NCBI RefSeq assembly: GCF_001638985.1
Contig: NW_017265139.1
Location: 186,001-250,000, forward strand
From: Phycomyces blakesleeanus NRRL 1555(-)
Lineage: Eukaryota > Mucoromycota > Mucoromycetes > Mucorales > Phycomycetaceae
Reading direction: 5' to 3'
DNA: 64,000 nucleotides
This document shows positions 1-11,743 of the stretch, in pieces. The stretch's first letter is position 1. Each line of letters opens with the position of its first letter. The position numbers and the translations under genes were made by a program. The notes under the pieces were generated by a model that worked only from the letters and a program-made list of their open reading frames with translations, made no database searches and was not told the origin of the DNA.

Positions 1-3000
1 ATCCTTTTTTCTTTTTATAATAAATCAATTTGATTACTTTCCAGGTCTGCAATTGAAGAATATTTTCCTTGAATAAAATATGAAGGAAGAAGCCGGCAGG
101 AGTTCCTTGCCCACCAACATTAATTACTTGACATGCAATCAGTAGATATCTATTATTATTCGAACAAAAGGCTTTAGTAGTCTAAATTACGCTTTTATTA
201 TCTCTTATTTTCTTGCCAAAACTCGACATTGTTTTCTTTTAAAAAAGGGAAGTAGTGGTTGTATAGCGAGCCATTACTCCCATTGAGGTGTTTATTGAAT
301 ATTTCTAATCAAATACACAAAAATATGCCAGAATTTGGTTTCTACTTATGCAATTGATCCTCTTTTTTTTGGAAGACGTCGCCATTATTTATTATAGTAT
401 TTTGAGTTTTTTCATTGCCAAGGCACAAATAGCTCTAATAGAATTATAGAGTACAGATCAATTTATCACAAGACTTTGAGCCATTTGAGGTGCCTGTGCC
501 AGTTAAGTTTAAATTGCTGGAGTATAGTAATTAAAGGCTTTGCCAATATATTCGATATTCAATTGAGCGTGTTGTGGTTATAGCTTAAATATTTAACGTT
601 CTTCTTCTGCGGACAGAATTATTCTGTGGATCACGCTAGATTAGGCCTATAAATTAATCATGATATTTATGCTCATTGCTATTTATTTTTTAATAAGATG
701 ACTTGTGACTATATCAAGCGAGTAAGATACTTTCTTTTATGAGCAAGTATTTATTCTATTTATTTGTCCTTTGCTTTCTTGAATGGGAAATTCATTCATG
801 AGTGTATAAGTAGTCCTTTTGAAATTTGTGGGAGGAACTTTATTTTGGAAGCAAAAAGAAGAAATAGGCTCATTTTTTGAGAAACCTAGTACAACAATCC
901 AATGCCACAGATTTTTTTTTGTGTAATCCTGGAATTAAAAATAGGTTTTTCTTGTATGAGAGTGCATTAGCTCACCTTTTATATTATATGATATATATAT
1001 ATATATATAATATTGAGCTCTGATTAAAAATAAATCATCAATTCAAAGATAGATCAAAATAATCTGTAGACTGAAGAATAGGTTTTCAATTTTTTTTTGC
1101 AATATTGAAACATAGGATATATGTAATCTTTAGCTCTATCTAGTAAAGCAAGCAAAGATATCCCTTAGATGAAGAATTACCTTTCAACCAACTTTTGTTT
1201 ATTGTAGTCGCACTATATATTTGTTTGGCCGGTCTTGATGTGGACTATCAATTGGCTCTTGCTTAGACCAATTAATATTTTGCATTTATCTAAAACTATA
1301 CTGAATTATTCAAGAGTGAAAGAAAGACGGTTATAAAATGATCTAGATTGATATATATATATATACGATCAAGATTATCAGTAAATGCGGCATTATGTAG
1401 AATGATGATTTTGTTTTTGTATATACAATCGAGGATAACAAGGAAGGTACGATATAGGGATAGTTATCTACAGTATTAAAAGTTAAAGGTGTGTAGATTG
1501 AGGGAGAATGAGGAAATAACATATGGCGACTAGTTATGAGCAATGATAAAAAAAAAAGTAAATTGTAACAAAAGAAAGAAAGAGGAAAAGATGCCCACTG
1601 CCAATTTTCATATCTCCAAATATAATTATTACTTTGTATAGACTTCTCACTAGATAAAATTTTATAGGCACTAATTTTCTTTTCAAATAAAATCAGAGAG
1701 TTTCCATTACACAAAGAGAGTACCCAGTGGTGAAGCTGTAGATTGATAACTAGATATAGAAATATGCTAGATATTATCAAACCGTCATTCTGCAGTTTCA
1801 ATTCAAGCCAAGTATATTTCTCATAATAAATCTGTAAGTCCATTGACTGTTGATCATGCTTTGCCAAGAAAGTGTCTAAATAAAGATATATTGTTTTTCC
1901 AAGCAAAATCATTCATTATTCTTCAAATGTAAAGATATACCCATGTGTTAACAAACTTGCTTATTAACATAAAAAGCATATATGTAAGTAAGAAAGTAAA
2001 TCTATTGGTTGTTTTTTTAAGACCCCGATAGTTCTTCTAAACGAACAAAAGTAAAAAAGCTCTTTTATTTCCTTCTACAAAGAAATCGAATTTAATCCAT
2101 AGTTACTTGTGCCTGAAAACTAAAATTAAATCAAAATAAAAAATGAATAACAGTCAGAAACCAAGTCACGGGATTCAGATGTGGGCTCCCTATTGATTCT
2201 AGGAACCCCGCTCAGTCCCAATTTTTTTCTTCTTTTAGTGAGAAACACTGCAATGTGAAGTGTCCAAAAGGTCAAAGAGCTAAAAATGTCCTATTCAAAG
2301 TCAAATGCTGCATTTCCCCGATGTGTCAAACTTTAGAAAAAAAAGAAAAATCAGAGTTGGACAGAAAAGGTACAAATCAGAGTAATGTTTGCTTGGCTCT
2401 TTTGTTACTCATCCCAAGATAATCCTATCTTTGTGTAAACCTATTTATTATTCAGCAGCACTAGTTGTTTCTATGGAAAGCATACCATGTACTGAAATAT
2501 ATAAAACTCGTGTTCTTTGAATGAGTTGTAACATATTTAACGCGTAAAAATTGATGTGAGGAAATAAATGGAGAAATGGGAACCAATTCAATGAATACTT
2601 TTTTTTTTATTTTTTTTACTAGGAGATCGAATAAGAAGATCCGTAATCCTCGGAGTATTTTCTAACAACAACAAAAAAGCTTCTTACTTGTTCTCTTGAA
2701 TGTAGTACGATATGCACATTATCCAATCGAACATGAGAATACAAGACGGTCTTACAGTCCCAAGGGCTTCTATTGAGAGAACCAAAGGCTAGACACAGCT
2801 GTCTGTACCAGTACCGGGCGCCAGTATATATATTTGAAGTGAAAGTACAGTAAAGATGGGGCCACCTCAAAGGTATACTATACTCAATAAACGCATTTCA
2901 AAAGAAAGAAGAATATAAAATCTAGGGTATATTCATTTACAAGGCAAATACCAGCAGAACTGGGTCCAGGTTTATGAAAAACAAATAATAATCAAAAAGG

Positions 3001-3861
3001 CCTTTTGTGCTGTATTTTGAATAAATGTTCGTCCTACATGAGAATTGAATTTTTCAAGGAAAAACATATCCCGTTTGAACTGAGTCATAGCTTGAACTCT
3101 GGTACGCTCCTTTTTTTTCCCTCACTCTCTAATCCCTGACAGCCACACTTTCATCCCATTCTTGTGAATCCTCACGTCCCAGCCCCTGATGTGTTTTGAT
3201 ACACGCTTGTCACAATTTGGCAATTGCATTGAGTGAAAATTCTTCAGGCGACTTTTATTTTTATCTTTTTTCGTGCTGCTAAAAGCTATTCCAAGTCTAG
3301 TAGCCGTATATAAGGATAACTATACTTCGATCCTCTCTTATAGCTAAAAGACCCACAAAAACATGCTGATTACTCTTTCAATTTCTAAATTTCAAAGTTT
3401 ATCAATCAACCTGAGCTCAGGATACCTTTTTTTTCTTAAATATATGTATATTCAAATGAAATTCTATTGAGTCATAAAAAGCACACACGCATGCAAATAT
3501 ATATATGTATACATTAGCAATGCATAAAGTGTATTTTCCAGTAAAGGTTATCATCATTATAATTCTGACTTCTAAAGGACGACTTATATGTATAATATAT
3601 CATATCATATAATATCATATAATATCAAAAGCCAAGTTCTCGGTGTACACCCGGATTTTTCTTGTACATCATTTACATTGTATTACATCGATTTATAGTA
3701 ATTGTTTGTAACAGAATTACTATGGACATTTTTGCTTTTTATATGCAAAACCAATTAATCGTGTCTCGTTACAGTATACACATATTGAACTATTGTTTCT
3801 CTTTTCTTTACGTTCAAGCATTTATTAAAGCAATTTCATTATCCTGTGAGCAAATAATACC
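1..3861. other. Gene-poor AT-rich stretch
   Basis: No recognisable protein, tRNA or rRNA is visible. The stretch is AT-rich, with short (TA)n runs near 987-1010 and 1350-1365 and CATAT/ATAAT-type repeats near 3590-3630. Two minus-strand open frames occur (1343-1912 and 2619-2870), neither with recognisable similarity. It may hold distal regulatory DNA or decayed mobile sequence. Confidence 0.5.
1343..1912 (-). other. Uninterrupted 189-codon open frame of unknown status
   Basis: This frame runs 189 codons without a stop in DNA this AT-rich, which is longer than expected by chance. I do not recognise the translation. It is rich in Leu, Ile, Ser and Tyr and has several hydrophobic stretches (around residues 45-60 and 115-130). 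No convincing splice sites, promoter or conserved motif was seen. It could be a decayed membrane-protein gene or a chance frame. It is listed only so that it can be tested. Confidence 0.15.
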
Positions 3862-6800
3862 CTAAAGAGCCTCGTCTTCGTCCATTCCTGGCAGCTCAGA
3901 AGGCTTAACCATACCGGGGATACTAAGTGCTTTCTCTAACTCTGCTCTTCGTGTAGATTCAAGCTTGGCTTCTTTCTCTTCGAGATAGAGCTCGGCATTT
4001 TCGCCAGCAAACTCTTTAAGTTGGATAAGGAAGTCACGTACTTCCAGCTTGAACTTTGGAGGGTTGCCATTGTATTCAAACATAGCCATAACAAACACCT
4101 TAATTTGACCACTATAAGACAAATCAAATGTGAGCGACCTGAAAAGTAACAACAGCAAAACAAACAGAAAACAAAGTCAAAATTACCTTTGCAAGTGAGG
4201 GAATGCATTCCGGAGAAGTGCAGTCACATATCCTTCAAGGAACTGAGCATTGCTCATGGTAGGATCTTCAACTTGGCTTGGATCATACAAAGGTACCTGA
4301 ATAGAGTGGTTTGTAACAAGACCGAAAAGCTGTGCGAGAACTTCGGTTTGGCCCTTGAAACCTAGAGAAATTATAGGTCATTTAGTAATGCTTCTAAAGA
4401 CATTAAAGTCAAAATACTTGCCACTCTTATGGTCTCTATCAGTCAAAACAAAGAATATATCTTGGAGAATACTCAAGTAGTAGGTCTGGTAGAATACACC
4501 AGCAATGTTGGGGTCTGTACGACTGAAGTTGCTAATTAATTCTCCACAGATCTGAAGACTGACATCTGCAATATCTCTCATTGTATGCTTGAAACCCCAA
4601 ACAATACTATCAATAAGAAGCTTAAACTGGGCGGGAGCAAGCTCTAGCAAAGCTATATGTACAAATAAATAAATGAAGATTGTAAGCATTTTTACAATAA
4701 CACCAACTGTTTCTTCTTCTTCTTTACTAACCTGGGAAGCAGTATTGGTTGATCGCACGCAGCAAGTTGTAGAATCCAGTACGATGTTCAGGATACTCTG
4801 CGAAATCTTTTGTAATCATGTTCAATGTAGGCTCAAATGTAGCTTCCAATACTGCAGGTATACGTGGTGTCATCAACTCCTAAAAAATAAGAACGCATTA
4901 GATGTTGCTTTGCCTTATTATTTGGTAAAGCAATACTTACTTTCAATTTATTCACCATAGTCGCGAGCGCTTCCAGAACCTCGGCGTCCCTTGAGACATC
5001 AGCACCAAGACAGTAATCCGAAAGGACGGCATCAAAGAAAGGTCCAACCATGTTATCATTCACCGCATAGTTGTCGTCTGCTGCATCAACGTAGGTATCG
5101 ACCAATTTAAGAATATCTCTCTTAATCATTCTCAAACCACGGACTCTGGGGGTTTTTGTTGCGATGGGGCCTTGCTCTGCAATATTTTGAGAAATCATTT
5201 TTCCAACAGAGCTGTATAATGTAAGTAAATCCATGTATATCTTGCTAAGCTGGATAATAAATGGAGATCCCACTGCACTGCACGCCGAGACGTTTGTCTT
5301 GAGCACATTAGTGACAAATTTAATTTGAGCAGGATCTGCCAAGATATTTATGTTCTGCTTGGCTTGTGTCATAACCTCATTCCACTGCATTTTCCAACAC
5401 AATTAGTGCCTTTCTTCTTTCCAATTTTTCTCTTTAACAAAAGATCTGTTTGTACATACCGCTCTATTAGGAAGCTCCATAAAGTTCACCATGAGGCGCT
5501 CTTGTGCAGGTTTGTTGTGTTGTGCAGAAATCATATATCCCACAGCTTCGTAGAATGTATGGATCTATTTTTTTTTTAAAAATAATTAGTCAGTTACGAG
5601 TGATTTATGAAGGGTCCAAATTCAAATAGAATCTTCATATTCCTAACCTGTTGTGGTTGGAGTTCTGATGTGATCCCGGTAATACTCTCCAAGATCTCAT
5701 CAATAAAAGGCCGTAATTCACCGGATTGCTGAAGTACAAAGTGACGCTTGCACTTTTGGGCAATTTTAATGAATGTATCGCAGGCCATATCTTGAACACC
5801 TTCGTGCGACTCATGCATGAACTCAAAAAGCTTGTTCACCACAGTCTTGAGGAACTTCCAATGTGCCTTGAGGAAGCGAGGGTATTGACCAACAGTGTAC
5901 ATAATGTTAGATGCAACAACAGCTTTGTTGTCCTTGCCACGTTTCATTTCACAAAGGCTAAGCAACTCCTTGATAACAGTGACCAAGAATCGCTTCTCAG
6001 TTTCCTCACTCATAGCACCAGAGATTGAACCAATAGCCCAACAAAGCTTGTTGAGATTTTGCCAGGACCATTCCCTACCATCCATCTATTTTTTCCCTCT
6101 TATTATTAGTAACAATTTATCTCCCATATAAGAATGATCATATTCATCATTCTTAACCTGCTTACCTGCTTCTGAAGTTTTGTAGACATGATTTCTTCAG
6201 TATCTGATACATCCAAATTGGTCAAGTAAACCAATACTTCTTTCATACTCTTGTAAAGAACAATTGTGTCACTCTCCTTAACAAATTCACGCACAATTTC
6301 TCCTTCGTCGTTTTCAACGACAAGCACCTTTTTTTATACACATGCACATCGTACAAATGATTAGATCCAATGTTAAAATCCATGTATCGTATCTTACCTC
6401 TTCGGGCTTCACCATGCGTTCAATCATTACCACTCTCAAATTAGAGAGAACATCCAGGTAAAGCATTTTGCGAGGACGGTATCCAGAATTGCCCATCTGG
6501 TTACCACCAGCACCAAGATCCAATAAAGACATACTAATTGGGGGTACATCTGAATTACCCAAGTTACGGACTTCCTCAAACAACTCTTGTACCTAGGGAA
6601 AAAGAAGAATATAAAATGTGAGACAACGTTTTTAGTATGATAAAACTTAATTGGCATACCAGTTGAGCCCAATACTCAAGACAGATTTTGAAGATTTCTC
6701 TATCATCAACACGCGAAATCTTAATCAAATAGAAATGAGCATTGACCAACAAGTCGGTAGTGTCTGATGATTGTTCAAGAATCTGTAATACAAGAAAGAT

Positions 6801-8224
6801 CAAAGTGAGTATATATATTATATGTGTCTGATTTAGTTATGCAAATATTACCCTCAAGTGAGAGGACAAGAATCCTGTCAAGAACAAGGCAAGGTTCTGT
6901 ACAAATTCTTGGTCATCATCTGCGCTGTTCTCATAAACTTCAGCCAAGTCAGTACTAGGAGGAACCATCACATTTACAGAAGTCATGACGCTAGTGAACA
7001 ATGCCACGAGCTTGTCATGATAACTGTTTTCCACATTCAGACCACCGATCTCAGTCAAACATTGTAATGTAACGTTGCGGGTCTCTCTCTCTGTCAAGAA
7101 CTACCAGAGAAGTTAATAAAAAAATCAAAAAAGGTCACACAAGACCAGATTTTAACTAAAGTAATAATGACTATTTATGCTTACTCTGTTGCATAAAGTA
7201 TCAATCAGAGTAGTTTCAAATGCATAGCCTAAAGGAATCCAACTGAGGAATCTCAAGAGAGTTTCCAGAGTAGCAAGGATCAAACTGGGCTTGTTGGCTT
7301 TGTCAAGGACCTCCTTGCACAATTGAAAAATTCCAGCAAATTCACCACACATCTGACTTCTCAAGTTTGATGTCTTTAACTGGGTCATTTGTTCTGCTGA
7401 GTAATCAAAGATTTCTTCACTGAAATAATTATGTATAAGCAAATAAAATTTAATACACACTACACCAAAATATAGATCAGAACATACCTGAGAAGCTTAA
7501 GAATTGCCATGTTGTTCTCACACAAGGACAAGTTAGTCTTGCTCGATTCGACAATTTCGGGGATGAAAGAGGGCCAATTACGGGGCCATTCTTGCTTGAG
7601 AACCTTTGAATCGAATTTGCATAAGTATTCCCCGAATAGATCATACAATACGTTTACACTTACTTGAACCAGAACCATGTTTAGTTTGTTAAGATAGGTA
7701 CGTTCACGGACCATTGTATTCTCATCAGCTGAGACCTTTACAATCACATTGACGATGAAGTAGCGAATTGCTGTACAACGCATAAAAAATAATTGAGCAA
7801 AATAAGAGATTAAATGTCAAATTATACAAATCTCACCATTGCGACTATCTGGAGGCAATGTATTCCATCTCGTTTGAATAAACTTCTCAAGAATCTGTAG
7901 CGCGATGAACTAATCACAAGTGGTGTAAATTCCAGCGCTCGTCGAGTAATTAGATATCATACCTTTGTATGAGAAACAGTGGAGCGTTCAAGAATGCCGT
8001 CTACACGTGTCCATGCTTCTTCGTGGTCTTGGAATTCCGTCAACAGCTTCTGGGCCATTTGTTGCTGTCATATTTCGATTATAAAATGAGAAATTGAAAC
8101 TAGAGGTTGAAGATCACAGCATATTGTTTACCTCAGAGCCACTTCCAGTATAGAATGTAAGGACCACTTGGTCGAGTTTGGCTACATCCAACTCTTTAGA
8201 AAAATCTAGAATGCTCTCTGCCAT
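3862..8224 (-). CDS. CRM1: Exportin-1 (CRM1/XPO1), nuclear export receptor
   Basis: CRM1 is the karyopherin-beta that carries leucine-rich-NES cargo and RanGTP out of the nucleus. My model has 17 exons: 8224-8132, 8064-7963, 7909-7837, 7770-7664, 7603-7488, 7419-7185, 7100-6852, 6782-6660, 6592-6398, 6327-6166, 6085-5648, 5564-5460, 5384-4941, 4879-4732, 4652-4422, 4361-4187 and 4138-3862. They total 3273 nt, or 1090 aa, close to the usual ~1070-1080. Recognisable parts are the N-terminal importin-beta-like repeat ([14 protein letters not shown]), the [14 protein letters not shown] block, and the NES-groove region [12 protein letters not shown] followed by [18 protein letters not shown]. The groove cysteine is residue 530. 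The start ATG gives the family N-terminus [13 protein letters not shown]. Intron 15 uses a GC donor, and intron 4 is 60 nt, in frame and without stops. An inverted pair of TGACG sites lies about 95 bp upstream. The assignment is essentially certain; small exon edges are inferred. Confidence 0.96.
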
Positions 8225-8317
8225 GGGTACTTTTGAAAGGTGTCTGATGGTACGCGAGAACAAGCGTTCTCTGCACCTTGACATGATAAAGATAAAACCG
8301 AGTCACGGAAATCTATA

Positions 8318-8335
8318 CGTCACTGTACTGTGACG
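8318..8335. promoter_or_regulatory. Inverted pair of TGACG (CRE/ATF-like) half-sites upstream of CRM1
   Basis: CGTCAC and GTGACG face each other across six bases, about 94-111 bp upstream of the CRM1 start. bZIP factors of the CREB/ATF type bind TGACGT-like sites. The same core recurs upstream of several other genes here, which supports a functional proximal element. The binding factor is unknown. Confidence 0.5.
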
Positions 8336-8974
8336 CAAATGTTTTACTTATTTAATGAATATTTTGGAATAAAGCGTCTTGTTGGAGTGTAAGTTTTATA
8401 GAATACTCTATCTTTTCAAAGTATTGTTTTATATATCTCTAGACCTCTGTGTAGATGATATTATATACATATATATCTTCTTTTCATAGGTTCTAGACGG
8501 GTACTATTTGGAGATGATGTCTTTAAATAATTTGTATTTATATTGTCTAACATGAAATCAGACAGAAAAATATATAATTTATCACAATGAATTAAATGAT
8601 TGTCTTTGCACTTAAGGCTCTAATATGGGAGTTAAAATAACATCGATCAATACTTTCTTTTTTAAAAAATATATAAAAATAGGCATGAAGTGGATACCCT
8701 ATAGAAAAAAAATAGGCGATTTTAGTGAATTGTTGCAAGTTTTCCGGGGTTTAAAGTGTCTTATGTTGAGTTTTAATTAAGCACCAATTTCTCTCTCGCT
8801 CTCTTTTATATTCTACTTTTTTTTTACCCCACCATGTTTTTTGCAGTCAAAGCAAAACATCTTTTTCTTAGCTTTTTCAACCCATTACAAAACTAAATAC
8901 CAAGTTATTCAAATCTAATGGCTTACCAGCGGTAGATTGGGTGGGTCCTAAGCGGTAACCAGGACGGAATTTTT
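8336..8974. other. CRM1 upstream intergenic region
   Basis: AT-rich sequence between CRM1 and the transposase remnant. On the minus strand an ATG at 8978 opens a short peptide (MKKFRPGYRLGPTQSTA) that runs into a GTAAGC donor-like site. This could be the 3' tail of the remnant or a separate tiny exon. Nothing else is recognised. Confidence 0.3.
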
Positions 8975-9196
8975 TCATCTTCTTTGAATTCTAGTCAGTC
9001 TTTGTCTCAAACGACGACCCTCCTGGAGATTTTCTTCTGCTTGTCTTCTGATACGTCCAATCCGAATAACGCGGGTGAACCTTACAGGTATAATCCCATC
9101 ATATCTCAAATTGTTAAGTATATGTCGGAAGTTCAGGACGGCAGCAAGATCCCGATTCCACAAACGATGCATAACCTCTGACCCGTCCATGTTCTC
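8975..9196 (-). pseudogene. Fanzor/TnpB (OrfB)-like nuclease remnant, RuvC-III end
   Basis: About 70 codons are open on the minus strand, ending at a stop at 8975. Residues LWNRDLAAVLNFRHIL match the form of the last RuvC motif of TnpB/IS605 OrfB and its eukaryotic relatives, the Fanzors, where an (N/D)RD followed by A..LN is typical. The tail is Arg-rich. The sequence before the ATG ends in TTGTTAG, so this could be the last exon of a spliced gene, but I found no upstream RuvC-I or RuvC-II block or complete zinc ribbon. Fanzor proteins are known from fungi, including Mucoromycota. I infer a decayed mobile-element copy. A domesticated short protein is less likely. Confidence 0.5.
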
Positions 9197-9946
9197 CTAA
9201 CAATTTAGATTGGTACATCTAAAAAGGACTTGTTTCTATTTTTTTCACAAGGTCTAAAATTATTAAAAGTCTCTAAAAGGAACACACTTAATAACTATGA
9301 AGGCTAATATTAATAAAATACGAATCAGCAAAATTGACAAAAGAAAGCAATCTGAGAAGAATTGACAGAAAAACATCTACATCATGTACAGTTTGGTTGT
9401 TGATTGCTCGCATGCTCATTAGAGATCTCGGTAGATTTAGAGAATCACAGGGAATCTGTCTTCTGGTTTCTCAAAGTAGGAATCAGGCATGACAATGTTA
9501 ACACAAAGCAGGTTTATACTCTTTGATAAAAAGAATCAATTAGGCAATATATATATACCTACATCAATATTATAGTGTTTAGAGAATAACCGTTTTCTTT
9601 AGATAAAAAAAATTAAAAAATATCACATAGAAATAGATATATGTAAGTTATTTAGTAAATTATAGCTTAAACTGCTATTAAATATCATAAAAATTAGTAC
9701 TTCTTCTTTCCATACTTCTTTATATTCAACTTCTATTATTTTGATCTATAAAAACTATAAAATTCCAATACAAGACCGTGTATTTGTTGAGCCAATCATA
9801 AAGAGAATGCAAATACCTAAAAAAGGTATAGATCTGCCATATTTAGAATATTTTATTGGATTAGATGCAAAATAATATAAGATCCCATAAATTGTATTTG
9901 ACAAAAAGTAAAACTAATAGGCTAAAACAGGCATGCTATTGGCTAT

Positions 9947-10045
9947 AAAAGTTACGAGTTCGTAACTCGTTACGAAGTCGGTATTGTAAAAGCTGACTTT
10001 TAAAGAGCAGAAAAGTTACGAGTGCGTAACTCGGTACGAGGTCGG
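9947..10045. repeat. Two copies of a 35-bp nested palindrome upstream of ATG5
   Basis: Copies at 9947-9981 and 10011-10045 differ at three of 35 positions. Each contains GTTACG...CGTAAC with a four-base loop, overlapping a CGAGT...ACTCG inverted repeat. A TATAAA-like motif follows at about 10048. The pair lies 335-430 bp upstream of the ATG5 start. It could be a tandem operator, a processed hairpin or a mobile-element end. Confidence 0.6.
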
Positions 10046-10379
10046 AGGTATAAATCCTGCCATTTCCTACAGTGCTTTACTATCGTCACTAGCATACATA
10101 TACTGTTGCTTTATTTGTCTTTCCTTGGGAAACGGCCGTTTATTTTCAGGTTGTCTTGGACCATTATGACTGGTTAAGAGATACTAGCCTACAAGATTTT
10201 TTTAGTAATATTTACTCTTCAGAGGTTCTTTAAATTGAAATAGATTGATTATCAGTAAGCCTGAAAGAGAGATGAAGATATTGCAAGCATTTTTTTTTCA
10301 TGCTTAAAAATGAGGAAAACCTAAAATCCTGTGACTCGTCCAACTCGTCCTACTCTTCCTCCTTTCTTTTTTTCTCAAC

Positions 10380-11591
10380 ATGTCTGCCTTTGATATCGCC
10401 ATCTCAGAAACGATCTGGGATGGTAAACTTCCTCTCCAAGTAACCTTTCATCCAACAGAATCCATTTCATCCGCTCGAACACCAGATCCAATATATGTAC
10501 GTCATCGTCATCGCAATAAAGAGACAGGCGTTTTATTCCCAACCTACAGATAGAAGTAGCTCGTCTTTCCTACCTTTCTCTTTTGACCCATCAGCTTCAT
10601 TCCATCTACACCGGACTTGGTATTCAAACCCAACCAGAGAATGTATGGTATGATTACAATGGAGAACCTCTCAAATGGTAAGTAGCCATATCATATCAGA
10701 AACATACTTTATCTTTACGAAAATATAAACTTATGTATGGGTTACAATAAGGCACTTTCCTATCGGCCTCTTATACGATCTATACAATTTCCCAATCTCA
10801 CAAGTACCGACCTTTGGTGAAAAGGCTAGTCTTCCATGGCGTATCAATATTCATTTCGATGAATTTCCTATTGATAAAATACTGCGCAATCCTACACTGG
10901 ATACAACCCAAGACATGTTCATGTCGATGCTCAAGGAGGTAATTACTTTGAAAGACATATACAGACCAGTATAAAAATGATGTGCATGAATTTTGATAAC
11001 TTGAAGTAAAGGCAGACTTTCTCCGTCACGGAACCACAAAAAGGGTTATGAATATGTCTAAACGCGATCAAACGCAGCTGTGGCAGTCTCTGGTACAAGG
11101 TACCAAAACAGCGTTTTTTTTAAAAGAAAAAAGCAAAAATAAGATATATATATAAATCTCTGACCATTAGATTAAATAGGAAAGTACTCTGAATATTGGA
11201 GCGTGAATAAGCATTTGCTCGAAAACGGCCAATTAGCACGACACATTCCTTTGCGTCTTTATATGCCATACAAATGTCCACCCATTCAAGAACTAGTCCC
11301 AGGAAACACAGAAGGTGTGGAATTGAAAGACTAAGAGCCAACTCAAAATCCTGATATATTCTGGTTTCTTTAGAGCACCCGCTTCTTATAGGAGATGCCA
11401 TGACACGCATCTTACCGGACTTGTTTCCTTCGGATGACCAAGAAGAGTGTGACGCGATACCTGTAATTCATGGTGTACCTTTGCCTTTGGACACACCTCT
11501 AGGATGGGCCTCTGACAATCTATGTTTTGCAGACAATTTTCTTCATATTGTCATCAGTAAAAAGGGCACAGACAATGGCCTAGACACATAA
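10380..11591 (+). CDS. ATG5: Autophagy protein 5 (ATG5)
   Basis: ATG5 is conjugated to ATG12 and, with ATG16, forms the E3-like complex that drives ATG8 lipidation on the growing phagophore. There are six exons: 10380-10496, 10550-10677, 10752-10938, 11012-11099, 11180-11314 and 11374-11591, giving 290 aa, near the family's ~270-290. Family landmarks are the N-terminal ubiquitin-fold start (ISETIWDGKLPLQVTF), IGLLYDLYN, PWRINIHFDEFP, MLKEADFLRH and the C-terminal SDNLCFADNFLHIVI. The lysine in MLKEAD (residue 143) aligns with the ATG12-acceptor lysine (Lys130 in human ATG5). All introns are GT-AG and short. The gene converges on the PP2C gene, 152 bp away. Confidence 0.95.
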
Positions 11592-11743
11592 ATAAATTTA
11601 TAAAAGAAAGACCCACTTTGGATTCTTCTTTACCAGAAAGACATGTCGTTTTGGAAGTTAAACAATTTTTTCTGACAACGAAGGAGAATGATATATACAC
11701 ATGCTTTATTGAGGGCTTCCTGTTCACTCAGTAATACATTCTG

